Shown in pieces: positions 9,892 through 19,747 of a stretch of DNA of 64,000 bases. The translations under genes were made by a program, and so were the position numbers. Below the pieces are notes generated by a model. The model searched no databases and had not been told where the DNA came from. It worked only from the letters and a program-made list of their open reading frames with translations. Position 1 is the first letter of the stretch. The number at the start of each line of letters is the position of its first letter. The stretch is from Ramlibacter montanisoli (lineage in GTDB: Bacteria > Pseudomonadota > Gammaproteobacteria > Burkholderiales > Burkholderiaceae_C), in assembly GCF_013087525.1 (NCBI RefSeq), contig NZ_JABFCS010000001.1:2170001-2234000 (forward strand). Direction: 5' to 3'.

Positions 9892-10489
9892 ATGAAGCTC
9901 GCGCGCACGAAGATCCGGACATCAGCGGGACTCGCAGTCCTCACGGCCGCCCTGCTGGCGGGCGGCGCGGTGCGCCGACGAGTATGGCGACGTGAACCAG
10001 CTGCTGCGCGCCGGCCAGCATGCGGAAGCCCTGAACAAGGCCGACCGGTACCTCGCCGGCAAGCCCAAGGACCCGCAGATGCGCTTCCTGCGCGGCGTTG
10101 TGCTCACCGAGGCGGGCCGCCCCGACGAGGCAATCGCCGCCTTCCAGAAGCTCACCGAGGACTATCCGGAGCTGCCCGAGCCCTACAACAACCTGGCGGT
10201 GCTGTACGCGGGCCAGGCCCAGTTCGACAAGGCGCGCGCCGCCCTCGAGATGGCGATCCGCACCAACCCCAGCTACGCGACGGCGCACGAGAACCTTGGC
10301 GACGTCTACGCCAAGCTCGCCAGCCAGGCCTACAGCCGGGCGCTGCAGCTCGATGCCGGCAACACCGCCGTGCAGCCGAAGCTCGCCCTGATCCGCGAGA
10401 TCTTTGCCGGTCCCGGCGGACGCCCTGCCGTTTCCGACAGGGAAGCGCCGGCCCCGACGGCAGGTCGCGCGGCCGCTCCCCGCCGCTGA
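9892..10489 (+). CDS. Exported tetratricopeptide-repeat protein (frameshift near signal peptide)
   Basis: Small secreted TPR protein of unknown partner. An N-terminal signal peptide (MKLARTKIRTSAGLAV... LLAGGAV) is in one frame and the mature part from about DEYGDVNQLLRAGQ in another; a one-base error near 9975 explains this. The mature part holds about three to four 34-residue TPR units (FLRGVVLTEAGRPDEAI, YNNLAVLYAGQAQFDKA, HENLGDVYAKLASQAY), followed by a low-complexity Pro/Ala tail. It sits 140 bp before two cyclophilin genes on the same strand. Confidence 0.8.
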
Positions 10490-10541
10490 AGCGGAGCTCA
10501 CCAGGCAAAGCCGTCAGAGCGCGCCAGGCTGCGGAATCGCC

Positions 10542-10559
10542 CGGTCCGGCGCCGGACCG
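10542..10559. repeat. Perfect 18-bp palindrome upstream of the periplasmic cyclophilin gene
   Basis: CGGTCCGGC and GCCGGACCG form a perfect 18-bp palindrome in the 140-bp gap between the TPR gene and the first cyclophilin gene. There is no T run after it, so it is more likely a protein-binding site or part of a Rho-dependent end than an intrinsic terminator. Confidence 0.5.
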
Positions 10560-10629
10560 TCAGGCTCCCCGTGGTGGTAATCTTCGCGCAGGTCCCCGGT
10601 GGACGATTTTTCGAAGGAGTGATCGGTTG

Positions 10630-11210
10630 ATGTTTTCCCTCACGCGCCGGGCTGCGGGCCTGGCGATCGCGCTGTGCTTCCTGGCCGGCGCCGCCTCGGC
10701 CCAGAAGGCCCCCAGGTCAGGTTCAACACCACGGCCGGCGAGATCCTCGTCGAGGTGTATCCCGACAAGGCCCCCAAGACCGTCGAGAATTTCCTGCAGT
10801 ACGTGCGCGACAAGCACTACGACGGCACCATCTTCCACCGCGTGATCGACCGCTTCATGGTCCAGGGCGGCGGCATGGACCGCAACATGGTGGAGAAGAA
10901 GACGCGCGCGCCGGTGGTGCACGAAGGCCGCGCCGCCTTCGACCAGGGCCTGCGCAACCAGGTCGGCACGCTGGCCATGGCGCGCACCAGCGACCCGAAC
11001 TCCGCCACCGCGCAGTTCTTCATCAACGTGAACAACAACGCCTTCCTCGACCCGCAGGGCAACAACCCCGGCTACACGGTCTTCGGCAAGGTGGTGGGCG
11101 GCATGGACGTGGTCAACAAGATCAAGGGCGTGCAGACCGGCACTGCCGGCATGCACGGCGACGTGCCGCTGGCGCCCATCGTCATCACGTCCGCCACGAT
11201 CGTCCCATAA
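10630..11210 (+). CDS. ppiA: Periplasmic peptidyl-prolyl cis-trans isomerase, cyclophilin type (frameshift)
   Basis: Cyclophilin foldase exported by a signal peptide ([18 protein letters not shown], cleaved after ...GAASA). After QKAP the frame shifts; adding a C to the CCCCC run near 10712 restores [18 protein letters not shown] and the cyclophilin core with [13 protein letters not shown] and [11 protein letters not shown]. It has a GAAGGAG ribosome site 10 bases before the ATG. The next gene is a cytoplasmic paralogue 13 bp downstream, so this is a tandem ppiA-ppiB pair. Confidence 0.92.
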
Positions 11211-11223
11211 GAAGAGGCATCCC

Positions 11224-11726
11224 ATGAATCCCAAGGTGGAACTGCACATCGCCGGCCACGGCGTGGTCACGCTCGAACTCGACGAGCAGAAGGCGCCCAA
11301 GTCGGTCGCCAACTTCCTCGCCTACGTGAAGAAGGGCCACTACGACGGCACCATCTTCCATCGCGTGATCGACGGCTTCATGATCCAGGGCGGCGGCTTC
11401 GCCCCGGCATGACCCAGAAGCCGACCGATGCGCCGGTCGAGAACGAGGCCAACAACGGCCTGAAGAACGTGAAGTACAGCGTGGCGATGGCCCGCACTTC
11501 CGCGCCGCACTCGGCATCGGCGCAGTTCTTCATCAACGTCGCCGACAACGACTTCCTGGACCACAAGTCGCCCACGCCGCAGGGCTGGGGCTACGCGGTC
11601 TTCGGCAAGGTGGTGGGCGGGCAGGACATCATCGACCGCCTCAAGGGTGTGGCCACCGGCAACCGCGGCGGCCACGGCGACGTGCCCAAGCAGGACGTCG
11701 TGCTCGAAAAGGCGGTCGTGGTCTGA
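11224..11726 (+). CDS. ppiB: Cytoplasmic peptidyl-prolyl cis-trans isomerase B (frameshift)
   Basis: Cytoplasmic cyclophilin without a signal peptide, starting [13 protein letters not shown]. The frame breaks at 11404-11410: GGCTTCGCCCCGGCATGA should read GFAPGMTQKP with one more C, as in other PpiB proteins. The second part has [12 protein letters not shown] and [13 protein letters not shown]. The joined product is about 167 residues, normal for PpiB. The stop overlaps the proposed lpxH start. Confidence 0.93.
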
Positions 11727-12508
11727 ACACGCCGTCCCTGCCCCCTGCTGAGCAGGCGCAGGAACTGCAGGCCGCGCCGGGCTGGCGCACGGTCGAATGC
11801 ATCTCGGACCTGCATTTGCAGGCCAGCGAGCCCGCCACGTACGCCGCCTGGCGCCGCTACATGGCGGCCACGGCGGCCGACGCGGTCTTCATCCTCGGCG
11901 ACCTGTTCGAGGCCTGGGTCGGCGACGACGCGGCGGGCGTGCCGGGCTTCGAGCTCGAATGCGCGGAGGTGCTGGCGCGGGCGGCGGCGCAGCGGCCCGT
12001 GTTCTTCCTCGCCGGCAACCGCGACTTCCTGGTGGGCGAAGCGCTCGCGCAGGCGACCGGCCTGACGCTGCTGCGCGACCCCACGGTGTTCACCTTCGGC
12101 GCGCAGCGCTGGCTGCTGTCGCACGGCGACGCGCTGTGCCTGGCCGACACCGAGTACCTGGCCTTCCGCGCCCAGGTGCGCAGCCCCGCCTGGCAGCAGG
12201 CCTTCCTGGCGCAGCCGCTGGCCAGGCGCCAGGAGATCGCGCGCGGCATGCGGGCGGAAAGCGAGCAGCTCAAGCGCAGCGGACGCGAGTACGCGGACGT
12301 GGACACCGCCGCAGCACTGGAATGGCTGCACGCCGCCGATGCGCCGGTGCTGGTCCACGGCCACACGCACAAGCCCGCGGACCATGCACTGGATGGCGCG
12401 CACCGGCGCATCGTCCTGAGCGACTGGGATGCGGGCGCGGTGCCGCCGCGGCTGCAGGCCCTGCGCCTGCACGCCGACGGGCGCGCCGAGCGCATCCCGC
12501 TCGCGTGA
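11723..12508 (+). CDS. lpxH: UDP-2,3-diacylglucosamine diphosphatase
   Basis: Hydrolyses UDP-2,3-diacylglucosamine to lipid X in lipid A synthesis. It has the calcineurin-like metallophosphatase motifs in order: [27 protein letters not shown] and HGHTHKP. The SDLHL motif lies upstream of the first common start codon in frame (TTG 11816), so translation must begin earlier. The only open in-frame candidate is a CTG at 11723 that overlaps the ppiB stop as CTGA, giving about 261 residues. The stop overlaps the next gene's ATG (TGATG). Confidence 0.9.
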   Translation: MNTPSLPPAEQAQELQAAPGWRTVECISDLHLQASEPATYAAWRRYMAATAADAVFILGDLFEAWVGDDAAGVPGFELECAEVLARAAAQRPVFFLAGNRDFLVGEALAQATGLTLLRDPTVFTFGAQRWLLSHGDALCLADTEYLAFRAQVRSPAWQQAFLAQPLARRQEIARGMRAESEQLKRSGREYADVDTAAALEWLHAADAPVLVHGHTHKPADHALDGAHRRIVLSDWDAGAVPPRLQALRLHADGRAERIPLA

Positions 12509-13265
12509 TGTGGGGCTGGCTGCGCCGGCGCCGCAGCGTGCCGGAGATCCCCGATCCGCTGTGGTGCGCGACGCTCGCCCGCTATCCCTTCCTGGCCGAA
12601 CGCCCTGCCGATGAAGTGCAGCGGCTGCGCGCGCTGGCGGCGGAGTTCCTGGCGCACAAGGAATTCCATGGCGCCGGCGGCCTCGCCATCACCGACGAAA
12701 TCGCGCTGGCGATCGCGGCGCAGGCGGTGCTGCCGGTGCTGCACCTGGGCCTCTCCTGGTACGACGACTTCGTGGGCATCGTGGTGCATGCGGACGAAGT
12801 GCTGGCGCGCCGCAGCACGGTGGACGACACGGGGTCGTGCACGACTGGAACGAGGTGCTGGCCGGCGAGGCCATGGAACGCGGGCCGGTGATGCTGAACT
12901 GGCACGACGTGGCGCACGCCGGCGCCACCGCCGACACCGGCTTCAACGTGGTGATCCACGAGTTCGTCCACAAGATCGACCTGCGCGACGGCGCCCCCGA
13001 CGGCTGCCCGCCCCTTCCCTCGCGCGAGGCGCGGCGCCGGTGGCTCGCGGTGCTGCAAGCGCAGTACGCGCATTTCCGCGAACAGGTGATCAAGGCCGAG
13101 CGCTTCGGTGAGCCGGCGCCCTGGCTGGACGACTACGGCGCCACCGCGATCGACGAGTTCTTCGCGGTGGCGTGCGAGGCCTACTTCGTGAACCGCGAGC
13201 GGTTCACGCGGGAGTTTCCGCCGCTGACGGTGTTGTTCGACGGCTTCTACCTGCCGGCCGCGTGA
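12508..13265 (+). CDS. mtfA: MtfA-like zinc peptidase (M90 family), frameshifted
   Basis: Relative of MtfA, the cytoplasmic zinc metallopeptidase that also titrates the glucose repressor Mlc in E. coli. The N-terminus [14 protein letters not shown] is in one frame and the catalytic part in another; adding a G to the GGGG run near 12832 gives VDDTGVVHDWNEVLAG. The zinc motif HEFVHK (HExxH) and the downstream glutamate region DEFFAVACEAYF are present. Total length about 252 residues matches the family. Translationally coupled to lpxH. Its role outside enterobacteria is not settled. Confidence 0.85.
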
Positions 13266-13267
13266 AC

Positions 13268-13328
13268 GCTGGGGTTCCTTCGTCACCCCAGCCTACGTAG
13301 GCTGCCGGTGAGCGCAGCGAACCCCAGC
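13268..13328. repeat. REP-like inverted pair, copy 1 (between convergent genes)
   Basis: Two related units of about 30 bases in inverted order: reverse complement of unit A (ending CCAGCCTAC) joined to unit B (GTAGGCTGCCGGTGAGCGC...GAACCCCAGC), meeting at the palindrome GCCTACGTAGGC. It fills the gap between the mtfA-like gene (+) and the DUF349 gene (-), where it could act as a bidirectional transcription end. A second full copy is at 45572-45634 and a solo related unit at 35925-35950. Confidence 0.8.
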
Positions 13329-13333
13329 TCCCG

Positions 13334-16162
13334 TCAGCGCCGCAGCAGCGCCTTCAGCGCATTCTGCAGGCGCCGCGCCGCATTCGCGTCGTACCCGGTC
13401 GCCAGCACCTTCGCCACATCGGCACCCCAGGTCTCCTGCGGGCCGGCCTCGTGGCGGCGCGTGAGCAGCTGCAGCTGCAGCGCGCGCCGCGCGGTGATCT
13501 GCTCGGCGGGCGTCGGCACGTCGGCGGCGATCTCCAGGCGCAGCAGCGCCTCGGATGCATCGCCGCTCGCCGGCTTGCCCAGCGCCTGGATCCAGCCCTG
13601 GCGCGCCTGCGTGCTGACCACCTTGCCGAGTTCCTGGTGGCTGGGGACCTGCTCCCCCGAACGCTGCTCCCAGGCCGCCATCAATTGCGTGAGCGCCTCG
13701 CCGTGCGCCTGCGCGGCGAGCTTGCGCAGCGCCGCCTGCGCATGCTCCAGCGCCTCGCGCTGCGCGCGGAAGGCCGCGTCGCCCAGGCGCGGGCCGCGGT
13801 CTTCGCGGCGATCGTCGCGGTCGGGACGGAAGCCGGCACCGCCGCGGCGGTCGTCGCGCTGGTCGCGGCCGCCCGGGCCCGGACGGCGCGCGTCGAACTT
13901 GCCGCCGCGGCCCGCGGGGGCCGTGTCGGGCCGGCGCGCACCCGGACGGTCGTCGCCGCGCATGGCCACCAGGCTTGGGCGCGGCCTTGGGCGCCGCGGC
14001 CGGAGCAGCGGCAGCTTCGCCGTCGCCGTCCTGCGTGGCGGTGGCTTCGGCGGCCGCGGTTTCCGCGGACCCAGCAGCGGGCGCAGCCGGTGCAGCGGCG
14101 GCGGCAGGCGCGGCAGCGGCTTCGGCATCGTCGCGCGCGCGCAGCGCCTGTTCCAGCGTGGCCATCGCGGTGCGGATCTTCTGCGCGTCGCCGCTGGCGG
14201 TCGCCTCTTCCACCGCGCGCGAAGCTTCCAGCACCGCGCGGTCGCGGCCGCTCATGGCGGCGCTGGTCTTCTCGCGCTCGGCGGTCTTGCGGTTGAAGGC
14301 GTCGTCGATCGGCTTGCGGAACGCGTCCCAGAGCTTCTGCTCCTGCTTGCGGTCCAGCGGCACCGCCTGCGCTTCGGCCTGCCAGCGTTGCTGCAGCGAC
14401 TTGACGGCGTCGATGCGCAGCATGGGCGCCTCGCCCAGCACCCTGGCCTCCTCGATCATCGCGTTGCGCCGCTCGATGCTGGCCTTCTGCGCGCGCTCCA
14501 GCGGTGCGGCCGCGTGCGAGATCGCGTCCTTCCACTGCGGCTGCATCTCGGCGAAGGCCTTCTCGCTCAGGTGGCCCGCCTCGCGCCAGCGCTCGGAGAA
14601 CTGGTGCAGCGCGCGGTTGAACCCCTTCCAGTCGCCGTTGGGCGCATCCGGATAGGTGACGGCCCAGGCCTTCACCTCGTCGATCAGGGCCAGGCGCGTG
14701 GCGCGGTGTTCGGCCGCTTCGGCCTTCACCTTGTCCAGCCACTCCTGCACCACCTTGTAGGCTTCGTTGCAGGCTTCGTCGAAGCGCTTCCACAGCGCGT
14801 GGTTCGGCGGGCCGCCCTGGTCCACCTGCTTCCACTGCTCGCGCAGGCTGCGCAGCGTCTCCTGCATCTTGCGGCCGCCATAGCGGGGCTTGCGCACCGC
14901 GGGCCCGGCGGGCGCCACGGGCGCGGCCGATGCTGCGGCGGGCGCCGCTTCGGCCGGGGCCGCTTCCGCGGCAGCCGGCGCGGCGGCAGCGACTTCGCCT
15001 TCAGCTGCCGGTGCATCCGCTTGCGCCGCGGGTGCGGGGACAACGGGTGCAGCGGGCTCGGCCACCTGCTTCGGCCCGCGCGGCGCCACCGTTTCGAACA
15101 GCGCTTCCGCCTTGGCCACCAGCTCCTGGCGCAGCTGGTCGGCACGCCAGCGCTGCCAGCCTTCGAGTTCGGTCGCGGCGCCGAGGGCCGCATGCGCCTG
15201 CACTTCCAGCTTGTCGTCGACCAGCTTGCCGTGTTCCTTCAGCGCGTTGCGCAGCGCGTTCGCCGCGCCGGCGGTGGCCTTGCCGTGGCCCTGCGCGACT
15301 TCCTGTTCCAGCTTGGCCATCGCTTCGCCGACCACCTGGTTGGCGCGCGTGCGCAGCTCGGGATCGACCTTGGGCCTGGCCGGCTTGGGCGGCGCGCTCT
15401 CGGCGGGCAGGCCGCGCGCCTGGCGCAGTTCATCGGCCCACACGGGCACCGGCGGCAGGGGCGCCTCGGCGCTGGCGGAGGCGGCGGTCGCCTGGGCCAG
15501 TGCGTTCTGGAACGCATCCCACACCACCTGCAGCTGGGTGCGCGAGGCCTCCAGCAGCGGCGGGAACTTGGTGTCCACGCTGACCCAGTTGGAATCGTCG
15601 AGCAGTGCCTGCGCCTGCGCCTGCCATTGCGGCACGTCCACGCGCAGCGCTTCGGCCGCAGCCTCGGCATCCTTCCAGGACTTCGTGGACAGCACCTCGA
15701 TGCGCTGCGCCAGCAGCACCGCGGCTTCGCGCTGGATCTGGACCCGGTTCTGCAGGTCCTCGATGCCCCTGATGCGATCGGCCAGTTGCGCCTTCACCGT
15801 GGCCAGCGGCTCGCGGCTCAGGGGCGCGCCGGCCTTGGCGGCGTCGCGCTGCCAGGCCATGGCGTCGGCGATGTTCAGGCGGGGCTGCGTGAGCAGGCCG
15901 CGCGCCTTCTCCGCCCATTCCGCGGCGATGGCTTCCTGCCCCTTGGCGCGCTTGATCTCGTCGAGCTTCCGCGCAGCAGGCGCGCAGCGCCCTTGTCGCG
16001 CGCACTGAGCTCGCGGAACACCTCCTGCATCTGCTCGGCGCTCGGTTCGGCGGCCAGCCACTCGCGCACGCGGGCGGCGCGTTCGCCGGAAGTCGGCGCG
16101 GAGAAGGGCACCCCGGTCAGCGCGTCCAGCGCCTGGGTGTCATGGGTTTTCAAGGTGCTCAC
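13334..16162 (-). CDS. DUF349-domain protein (two frameshifts)
   Basis: Large cytoplasmic protein with DUF349 repeats, of uncertain role. Helical repeats (WADELRQARGLP; LREQWKQVDQGGPPNHALW; LQQRWQAEAQAVP) are separated by Ala/Pro/Glu-rich linkers (about residues 340-400 and 680-760). The GTG at 16162 (start of STLKTHDTQALDAL) gives the N-terminus. Frame shifts near 15972 and 13972 then move reading into the frames that carry KLDEIKRAKGQEAI and the C-terminal ADVAKVLATGYDANAA...LKALLRR. The joined length is about 942 residues. It has no partner gene here. The C-terminal linker is rich in Arg, Asp and Gly (RRPGPGGRDQRDDRRGG). Confidence 0.8.
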
Positions 16163-16277
16163 TGCAGATTCGTCGGTGGGAAAGGGAAAGCCCCGGCAGG
16201 GGGCAAGGGCCGTATTCTCGCCGCGAAACGAACATGGATGGAGAAGGCGGCTTCCGCGCGCTCCCGGAAGCCGCAAA

Positions 16278-16465
16278 TGAAAAGCCCGGCGAGGCGCCTG
16301 AAGCCACCTGCCGGGCTGGACGGTCCGACCTGAAGTCGCTGCCGCCTGGGTTCGCAACACGAACAGGGTGTCCGCACTGCGCCGGAAGCAAAGATTGCTT
16401 CCAAGAGGGGCCGGGGCTACCACGGGTGTGGCCCTACCGGCTGATTGCCTGATCACTCAGGCCCT
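16278..16465 (-). ncRNA. Candidate structured small RNA with intrinsic terminator
   Basis: Read on the minus strand, this stretch is a chain of perfect or near-perfect hairpins: GCCTGA/TCAGGC, GCCGG.../...CCGGC, GAAGCAA/TTGCTTC, GTTCG/CGAAC, CGAC/GTCG. It ends in a long stem AGCCCGGC.../...GCCGGGCT followed by TTTCATTT, a good intrinsic terminator. A weak promoter-like pair TTGAAT-17-TAAGTT ends about 10 bases before 16465. It lies between a divergent pair of genes and does not match tmRNA, RNase P, 4.5S or 6S RNA features I know. That it is transcribed is an inference. Confidence 0.35.
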
Positions 16466-16784
16466 TCCAACTTAGGCGAGGGCCGCCGCTTATTCAAATG
16501 CGCCTTTTCAATGGCGCAGCGCAACACGATTGCCGCGCAAGGACGAGTTGCTGCCCGGACCACTGGTCTTCCGGACAGCCGGCGGGCCCCCGTCCACCCG
16601 GCCGACGAGCGGTGGCCGAGCCTGCAGCATGGCCGACGCGCTCCTGAATCCATAGCGTCCGACAGCATGTCAGGCACGGCCGACAGGGTGCGGCGTCTTC
16701 TTCCCACGGAACTTCCGGCTGGCTCAGCCCTAAATTAGCGCGACGGTTATACATTCATGAGCATAAGAACTCAGCCAAACATCC

Positions 16785-16814
16785 TTGACCGGACATTTAG
16801 CGCCTGCCTAGAAT
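16785..16814 (+). promoter_or_regulatory. Sigma-70 type promoter for the lytic transglycosylase gene
   Basis: TTGACC (16785-16790) and TAGAAT (16809-16814) are separated by 18 bases. Both hexamers are 5 of 6 matches to consensus, unusual for this G+C-rich background. They would start a transcript with a leader of about 185 bases before the ATG at 17008. Confidence 0.6.
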
Positions 16815-17007
16815 CCGCCCGATTCCTGGACTTCCCGTCCGGGTGCGACCAGAAACCCGCTGCCGAACCCGGCGAGTCGGAACGTGACAGGCCCCAGAAC
16901 CAGGCCTCCGGTCCGACGGCGTACCAATCCAAACGAGGAGCCGACGGTGAAAGCGTTGCCCCCAGGGTGGCGCGACAACGCGGATCCACGCGTAGAAAGG
17001 AAGTGCT

Positions 17008-17823
17008 ATGACAGCGTTAGGGAAACTGGCCCGGGGCATCCAGACCTTCGTCTCGGACGTCGCCCAAGGCTTTTTCGAGATCACGCACAACGGCTTCGCG
17101 GTGGTGGGGCTGGCAGTCGTGTTCTCCGTCCTGACCCTCCTTGCCCGGCCCGACCTGCGTCAGGCCGGCGAATCGCAGATGCTCACCTGGCTCCATGCGC
17201 GCCAGGCGCAGGCGCTCGGCCTGGTGCCGGAGCCGAAGCTCGATGCCATCGACCGCGCCACGGCGGTGAACCCGAAGGACCTGCCCAAGCAGCAGGCCGC
17301 CGTCGCCTACTGGCTGAGCAAGAAGTACCGCGTGGCGCCGGAGCCCCTGTCGGCGCTGGTGGCCGAGGCCTATGAAGTGGGCGAGCGCACCAAGATCGAC
17401 CCGCTGCTGCTGCTGTCGGTGATGGCGGTGGAGTCCAGCTTCAACCCCTTTGCCCAGAGCCCGGTGGGCGCCCAGGGCCTGATGCAGGTGATGACCGGCA
17501 TCCACAGCGACAAGTACGAGAATTTCGGCGGCAAGCTGGCGGCCTTCGACCCGGTGACCAACCTGCGGGTGGGCGCCAAGGTGCTGCAGGAGTGCATCCA
17601 GCGCGCCGGCTCGGTCCAGGCCGGCCTGAAGTTCTACGTGGGCGCCGCCCTGCACCCGGACGACGGCGGCTATGGCGCCAAGGTCCTGGCCGAGCACGCC
17701 CGCCTGCAGGCCGTGGCCGCCGGCCGCGCCGTGCCGCTGCCCACCCCGCAGCCGGTGCGCACCGCTGCGCCGATCGAGACGCCCCCGGTCATCAAGACCG
17801 AGGAACCGGCGCCCGCCGTCTGA
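17008..17823 (+). CDS. Membrane-anchored lytic transglycosylase (SLT domain)
   Basis: Cleaves peptidoglycan glycan strands to 1,6-anhydromuropeptides, probably anchored in the inner membrane facing the periplasm. A single hydrophobic segment (about residues 28-46) precedes an SLT domain with the catalytic glutamate in VMAVESSFNPFAQS, then SPVGAQGLMQVMTG and FDPVTNLRVGAKVL. A Pro-rich tail follows (about 245-271). The ATG has an AGGAAG ribosome site. Its strong upstream promoter suggests a single-gene unit ahead of glyA. Confidence 0.9.
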   Translation: MTALGKLARGIQTFVSDVAQGFFEITHNGFAVVGLAVVFSVLTLLARPDLRQAGESQMLTWLHARQAQALGLVPEPKLDAIDRATAVNPKDLPKQQAAVAYWLSKKYRVAPEPLSALVAEAYEVGERTKIDPLLLLSVMAVESSFNPFAQSPVGAQGLMQVMTGIHSDKYENFGGKLAAFDPVTNLRVGAKVLQECIQRAGSVQAGLKFYVGAALHPDDGGYGAKVLAEHARLQAVAAGRAVPLPTPQPVRTAAPIETPPVIKTEEPAPAV

Positions 17824-17859
17824 GCGGGTAAACTAGCCGGCGTACGCGACTGGCGATAG

Positions 17860-17974
17860 GCGCCCCGCCGCAAGGCAGGGCGCTGACGTGGAATCCATCG
17901 GGGCCCCGCCCCTGCAAACCACTGGGAAGCGTGCCGCGCTTTCGAGCCGCAGAAGGCCGCTGCTCGAAAGTGCG
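17860..17974 (+). promoter_or_regulatory. Structured 5' leader of glyA
   Basis: Two strong hairpins lie in the 211-bp gap before glyA. The first (17860-17883) is GCGCCC-C-GCC-GCAA-GGC-A-GGGCGC, a stem capped by a GNRA loop. The second (17935-17974) is a 13-bp stem CGCGCTTTCGAGC/GCTCGAAAGTGCG with a 14-base loop and one G-U pair. They could be a regulatory RNA or, for the second, an operator. I do not recognise a known riboswitch class. Confidence 0.4.
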
Positions 17975-18034
17975 TTCCGCCGTTCGCCTGGGCAGCCTTG
18001 TTTCCAGAACAGGGACATCGTCCGAACGACTGCC

Positions 18035-19279
18035 ATGTACGACCGCAAGATCCTCATCGAACAGACCGACCCCGAACTCTGGGCCGCCATCCAGGCCGAG
18101 AACCGCCGCCAGGAAGAGCACATCGAGCTGATCGCCAGCGAGAACTACGCTTCCCCGGCCGTCATGGCCGCGCAGGGCACGCAGCTGACCAACAAGTACG
18201 CCGAGGGCTATCCCGGCAAGCGCTACTACGGCGGCTGCGAGAACGTCGACATCGCCGAGCAGCTGGCGATCGACCGCATCAAGCAGATCTTCGGCGCCGC
18301 CGCCGCCAACGTGCAGCCGCACTCGGGCGCGCAGGCCAACGAGGCCGTGTTCCTGGCCTTCCTCAAGCCCGGCGACACCATCATGGGCATGAGCCTGGCC
18401 GAAGGCGGCCACCTCACGCACGGCATGGCGCTCAACATGAGCGGCAAGTGGTTCAACGTGGTGAGCTACGGCCTGAACAAGGAAGAAGAGATCGACTACG
18501 ACGCGATGGAGCGCAAGGCCCACGAGAGCAAGCCCAAGCTGATCATCGCGGGCGCCTCGGCCTACTCCCTGCGGATCGACTTCGAGCGCTTCGCCAAGGT
18601 GGCCAAGGACGTCGGCGCGATCTTCATGGTCGACATGGCGCACTACGCCGGCCTGATCGCCGCGGGCGTCTACCCCAACCCGGTGCCGCACGCGGACGTG
18701 GTGACCTCCACCACCCACAAGAGCCTGCGCGGCCCGCGCGGCGGCTTCATCCTGATGAAGCCGGAGCACGAGAAGGCGATCAACAGCGCCATCTTCCCCG
18801 GCCTGCAGGGCGGCCCACTGATGCACGTGATCGCCGCCAAGGCGGTGGCCTTCAAGGAGGCGCTGGCGCCGGAATTCAAGGCCTACCAGCAGCAGGTGGT
18901 GAAGAACGCCAGGGTCGTGGCCGAGACGCTGATCGAGCGCGGCCTGCGCATCGTCAGCGGCCGCACCGAAAGCCACGTGATGCTGGTGGACCTGCGCTCC
19001 AAGGGCATCACCGGCAAGGAAGCCGAGGCCGTGCTGGGCGACGCCCACATGACCATCAACAAGAACGCGATCCCGAACGACCCGGAAAAGCCGATGGTCA
19101 CCAGCGGCCTGCGCGTGGGCACGCCGGCCATGACCACGCGCGGCTTCAAGGAAGAGGAAGCGCGCCTGACGGCCAACCTGGTGGCCGACGTGCTGGACAA
19201 GCCGCGCGACCAGGCCAACATCGCCAGGGTGCGCGAGCAGGTCAACGCCCTGACCCGCCGCTTCCCGGTCTACAAGTAG
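18035..19279 (+). CDS. glyA: Serine hydroxymethyltransferase
   Basis: Interconverts serine and glycine with tetrahydrofolate, the main source of one-carbon units; a PLP enzyme. The 414-residue ORF starts [16 protein letters not shown] and contains [17 protein letters not shown] and the PLP lysine in [12 protein letters not shown]. Reading is open upstream to 17888, but family alignment and the leader structure favour the ATG at 18035. nrdR follows 10 bp downstream, so the two are co-transcribed. Confidence 0.97.
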   Translation: MYDRKILIEQTDPELWAAIQAENRRQEEHIELIASENYASPAVMAAQGTQLTNKYAEGYPGKRYYGGCENVDIAEQLAIDRIKQIFGAAAANVQPHSGAQANEAVFLAFLKPGDTIMGMSLAEGGHLTHGMALNMSGKWFNVVSYGLNKEEEIDYDAMERKAHESKPKLIIAGASAYSLRIDFERFAKVAKDVGAIFMVDMAHYAGLIAAGVYPNPVPHADVVTSTTHKSLRGPRGGFILMKPEHEKAINSAIFPGLQGGPLMHVIAAKAVAFKEALAPEFKAYQQQVVKNARVVAETLIERGLRIVSGRTESHVMLVDLRSKGITGKEAEAVLGDAHMTINKNAIPNDPEKPMVTSGLRVGTPAMTTRGFKEEEARLTANLVADVLDKPRDQANIARVREQVNALTRRFPVYK

Positions 19280-19288
19280 GCCGGCAGC

Positions 19289-19741
19289 ATGAAGTGCCCG
19301 TTCTGCAGCCATGCCGACACCCAGGTGGTGGAGACGCGCATGGCGGAGGACGGGGACTTCATCCGCCGCCGCCGCCAGTGCGCGCACTGCGAGAAGCGCT
19401 TCACCACCTACGAGCGGCCGGACGTCACCTTCCCCGCGGTGGTGAAGAAGGACGGCCGGCGCATCGAGTACGAGCGCGCCAAGCTGCTCGGCTCCTTCCA
19501 CCTGGCGCTGCGCAAGCGCCCCGTGAGCACCGAGCAGATCGACGGCGCGGTGGAACGCATCGAGGAGAAGCTGCTCAACCTGGGCGTGCGCGAGGTGCCC
19601 AGTTCCCGCATCGGCGAGCTGCTGATGATGCGCGAGCTCAAGAAGCTGGACAAGGTGGCCTACGTCCGCTTCGCCAGCGTGTACCGCAGCTTCGAGGACG
19701 TCGACGACTTCAAGAACGTGGTCGACGAGTTCCGCCGCTAG
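19289..19741 (+). CDS. nrdR: Transcriptional repressor of ribonucleotide reductase genes
   Basis: ATP/dATP-sensing repressor that binds NrdR boxes upstream of nrd operons. The 150-residue product has the N-terminal zinc ribbon (CPFC...CAHC) and an ATP-cone (about residues 49-139), with normal spacing and length. Downstream of glyA in an arrangement common in beta- and gammaproteobacteria. It ends 6 bp before the convergent pseudopilin gene. Confidence 0.97.
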   Translation: MKCPFCSHADTQVVETRMAEDGDFIRRRRQCAHCEKRFTTYERPDVTFPAVVKKDGRRIEYERAKLLGSFHLALRKRPVSTEQIDGAVERIEEKLLNLGVREVPSSRIGELLMMRELKKLDKVAYVRFASVYRSFEDVDDFKNVVDEFRR

Positions 19742-19747
19742 CCTGCG

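Larger units (their letters stand above)
16163..17007. other. 845-bp gene-poor stretch
   Basis: No ORF here has the codon pattern of a gene. The left part (16250-16465) is packed with hairpins, described separately as a candidate non-coding RNA. The middle (16470-16740) shows nothing recognisable. The right part holds a promoter (16785-16814) and a leader of about 190 bases for the transglycosylase gene. Confidence 0.6.

Noticed and set aside
16278..16465. 6S RNA, 4.5S RNA, RNase P RNA or tmRNA
   Set aside because: It is a chain of separate hairpins rather than the single bulged rod of 6S RNA, lacks the GGAAGGAAGCAGC of 4.5S, the RNase P core and a tRNA-like end.
16946..17375. GTG-started ORF with a GAGGAG site overlapping the transglycosylase start
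   Set aside because: Beyond the first 15 codons it reads as an out-of-frame shadow of the transglycosylase gene.
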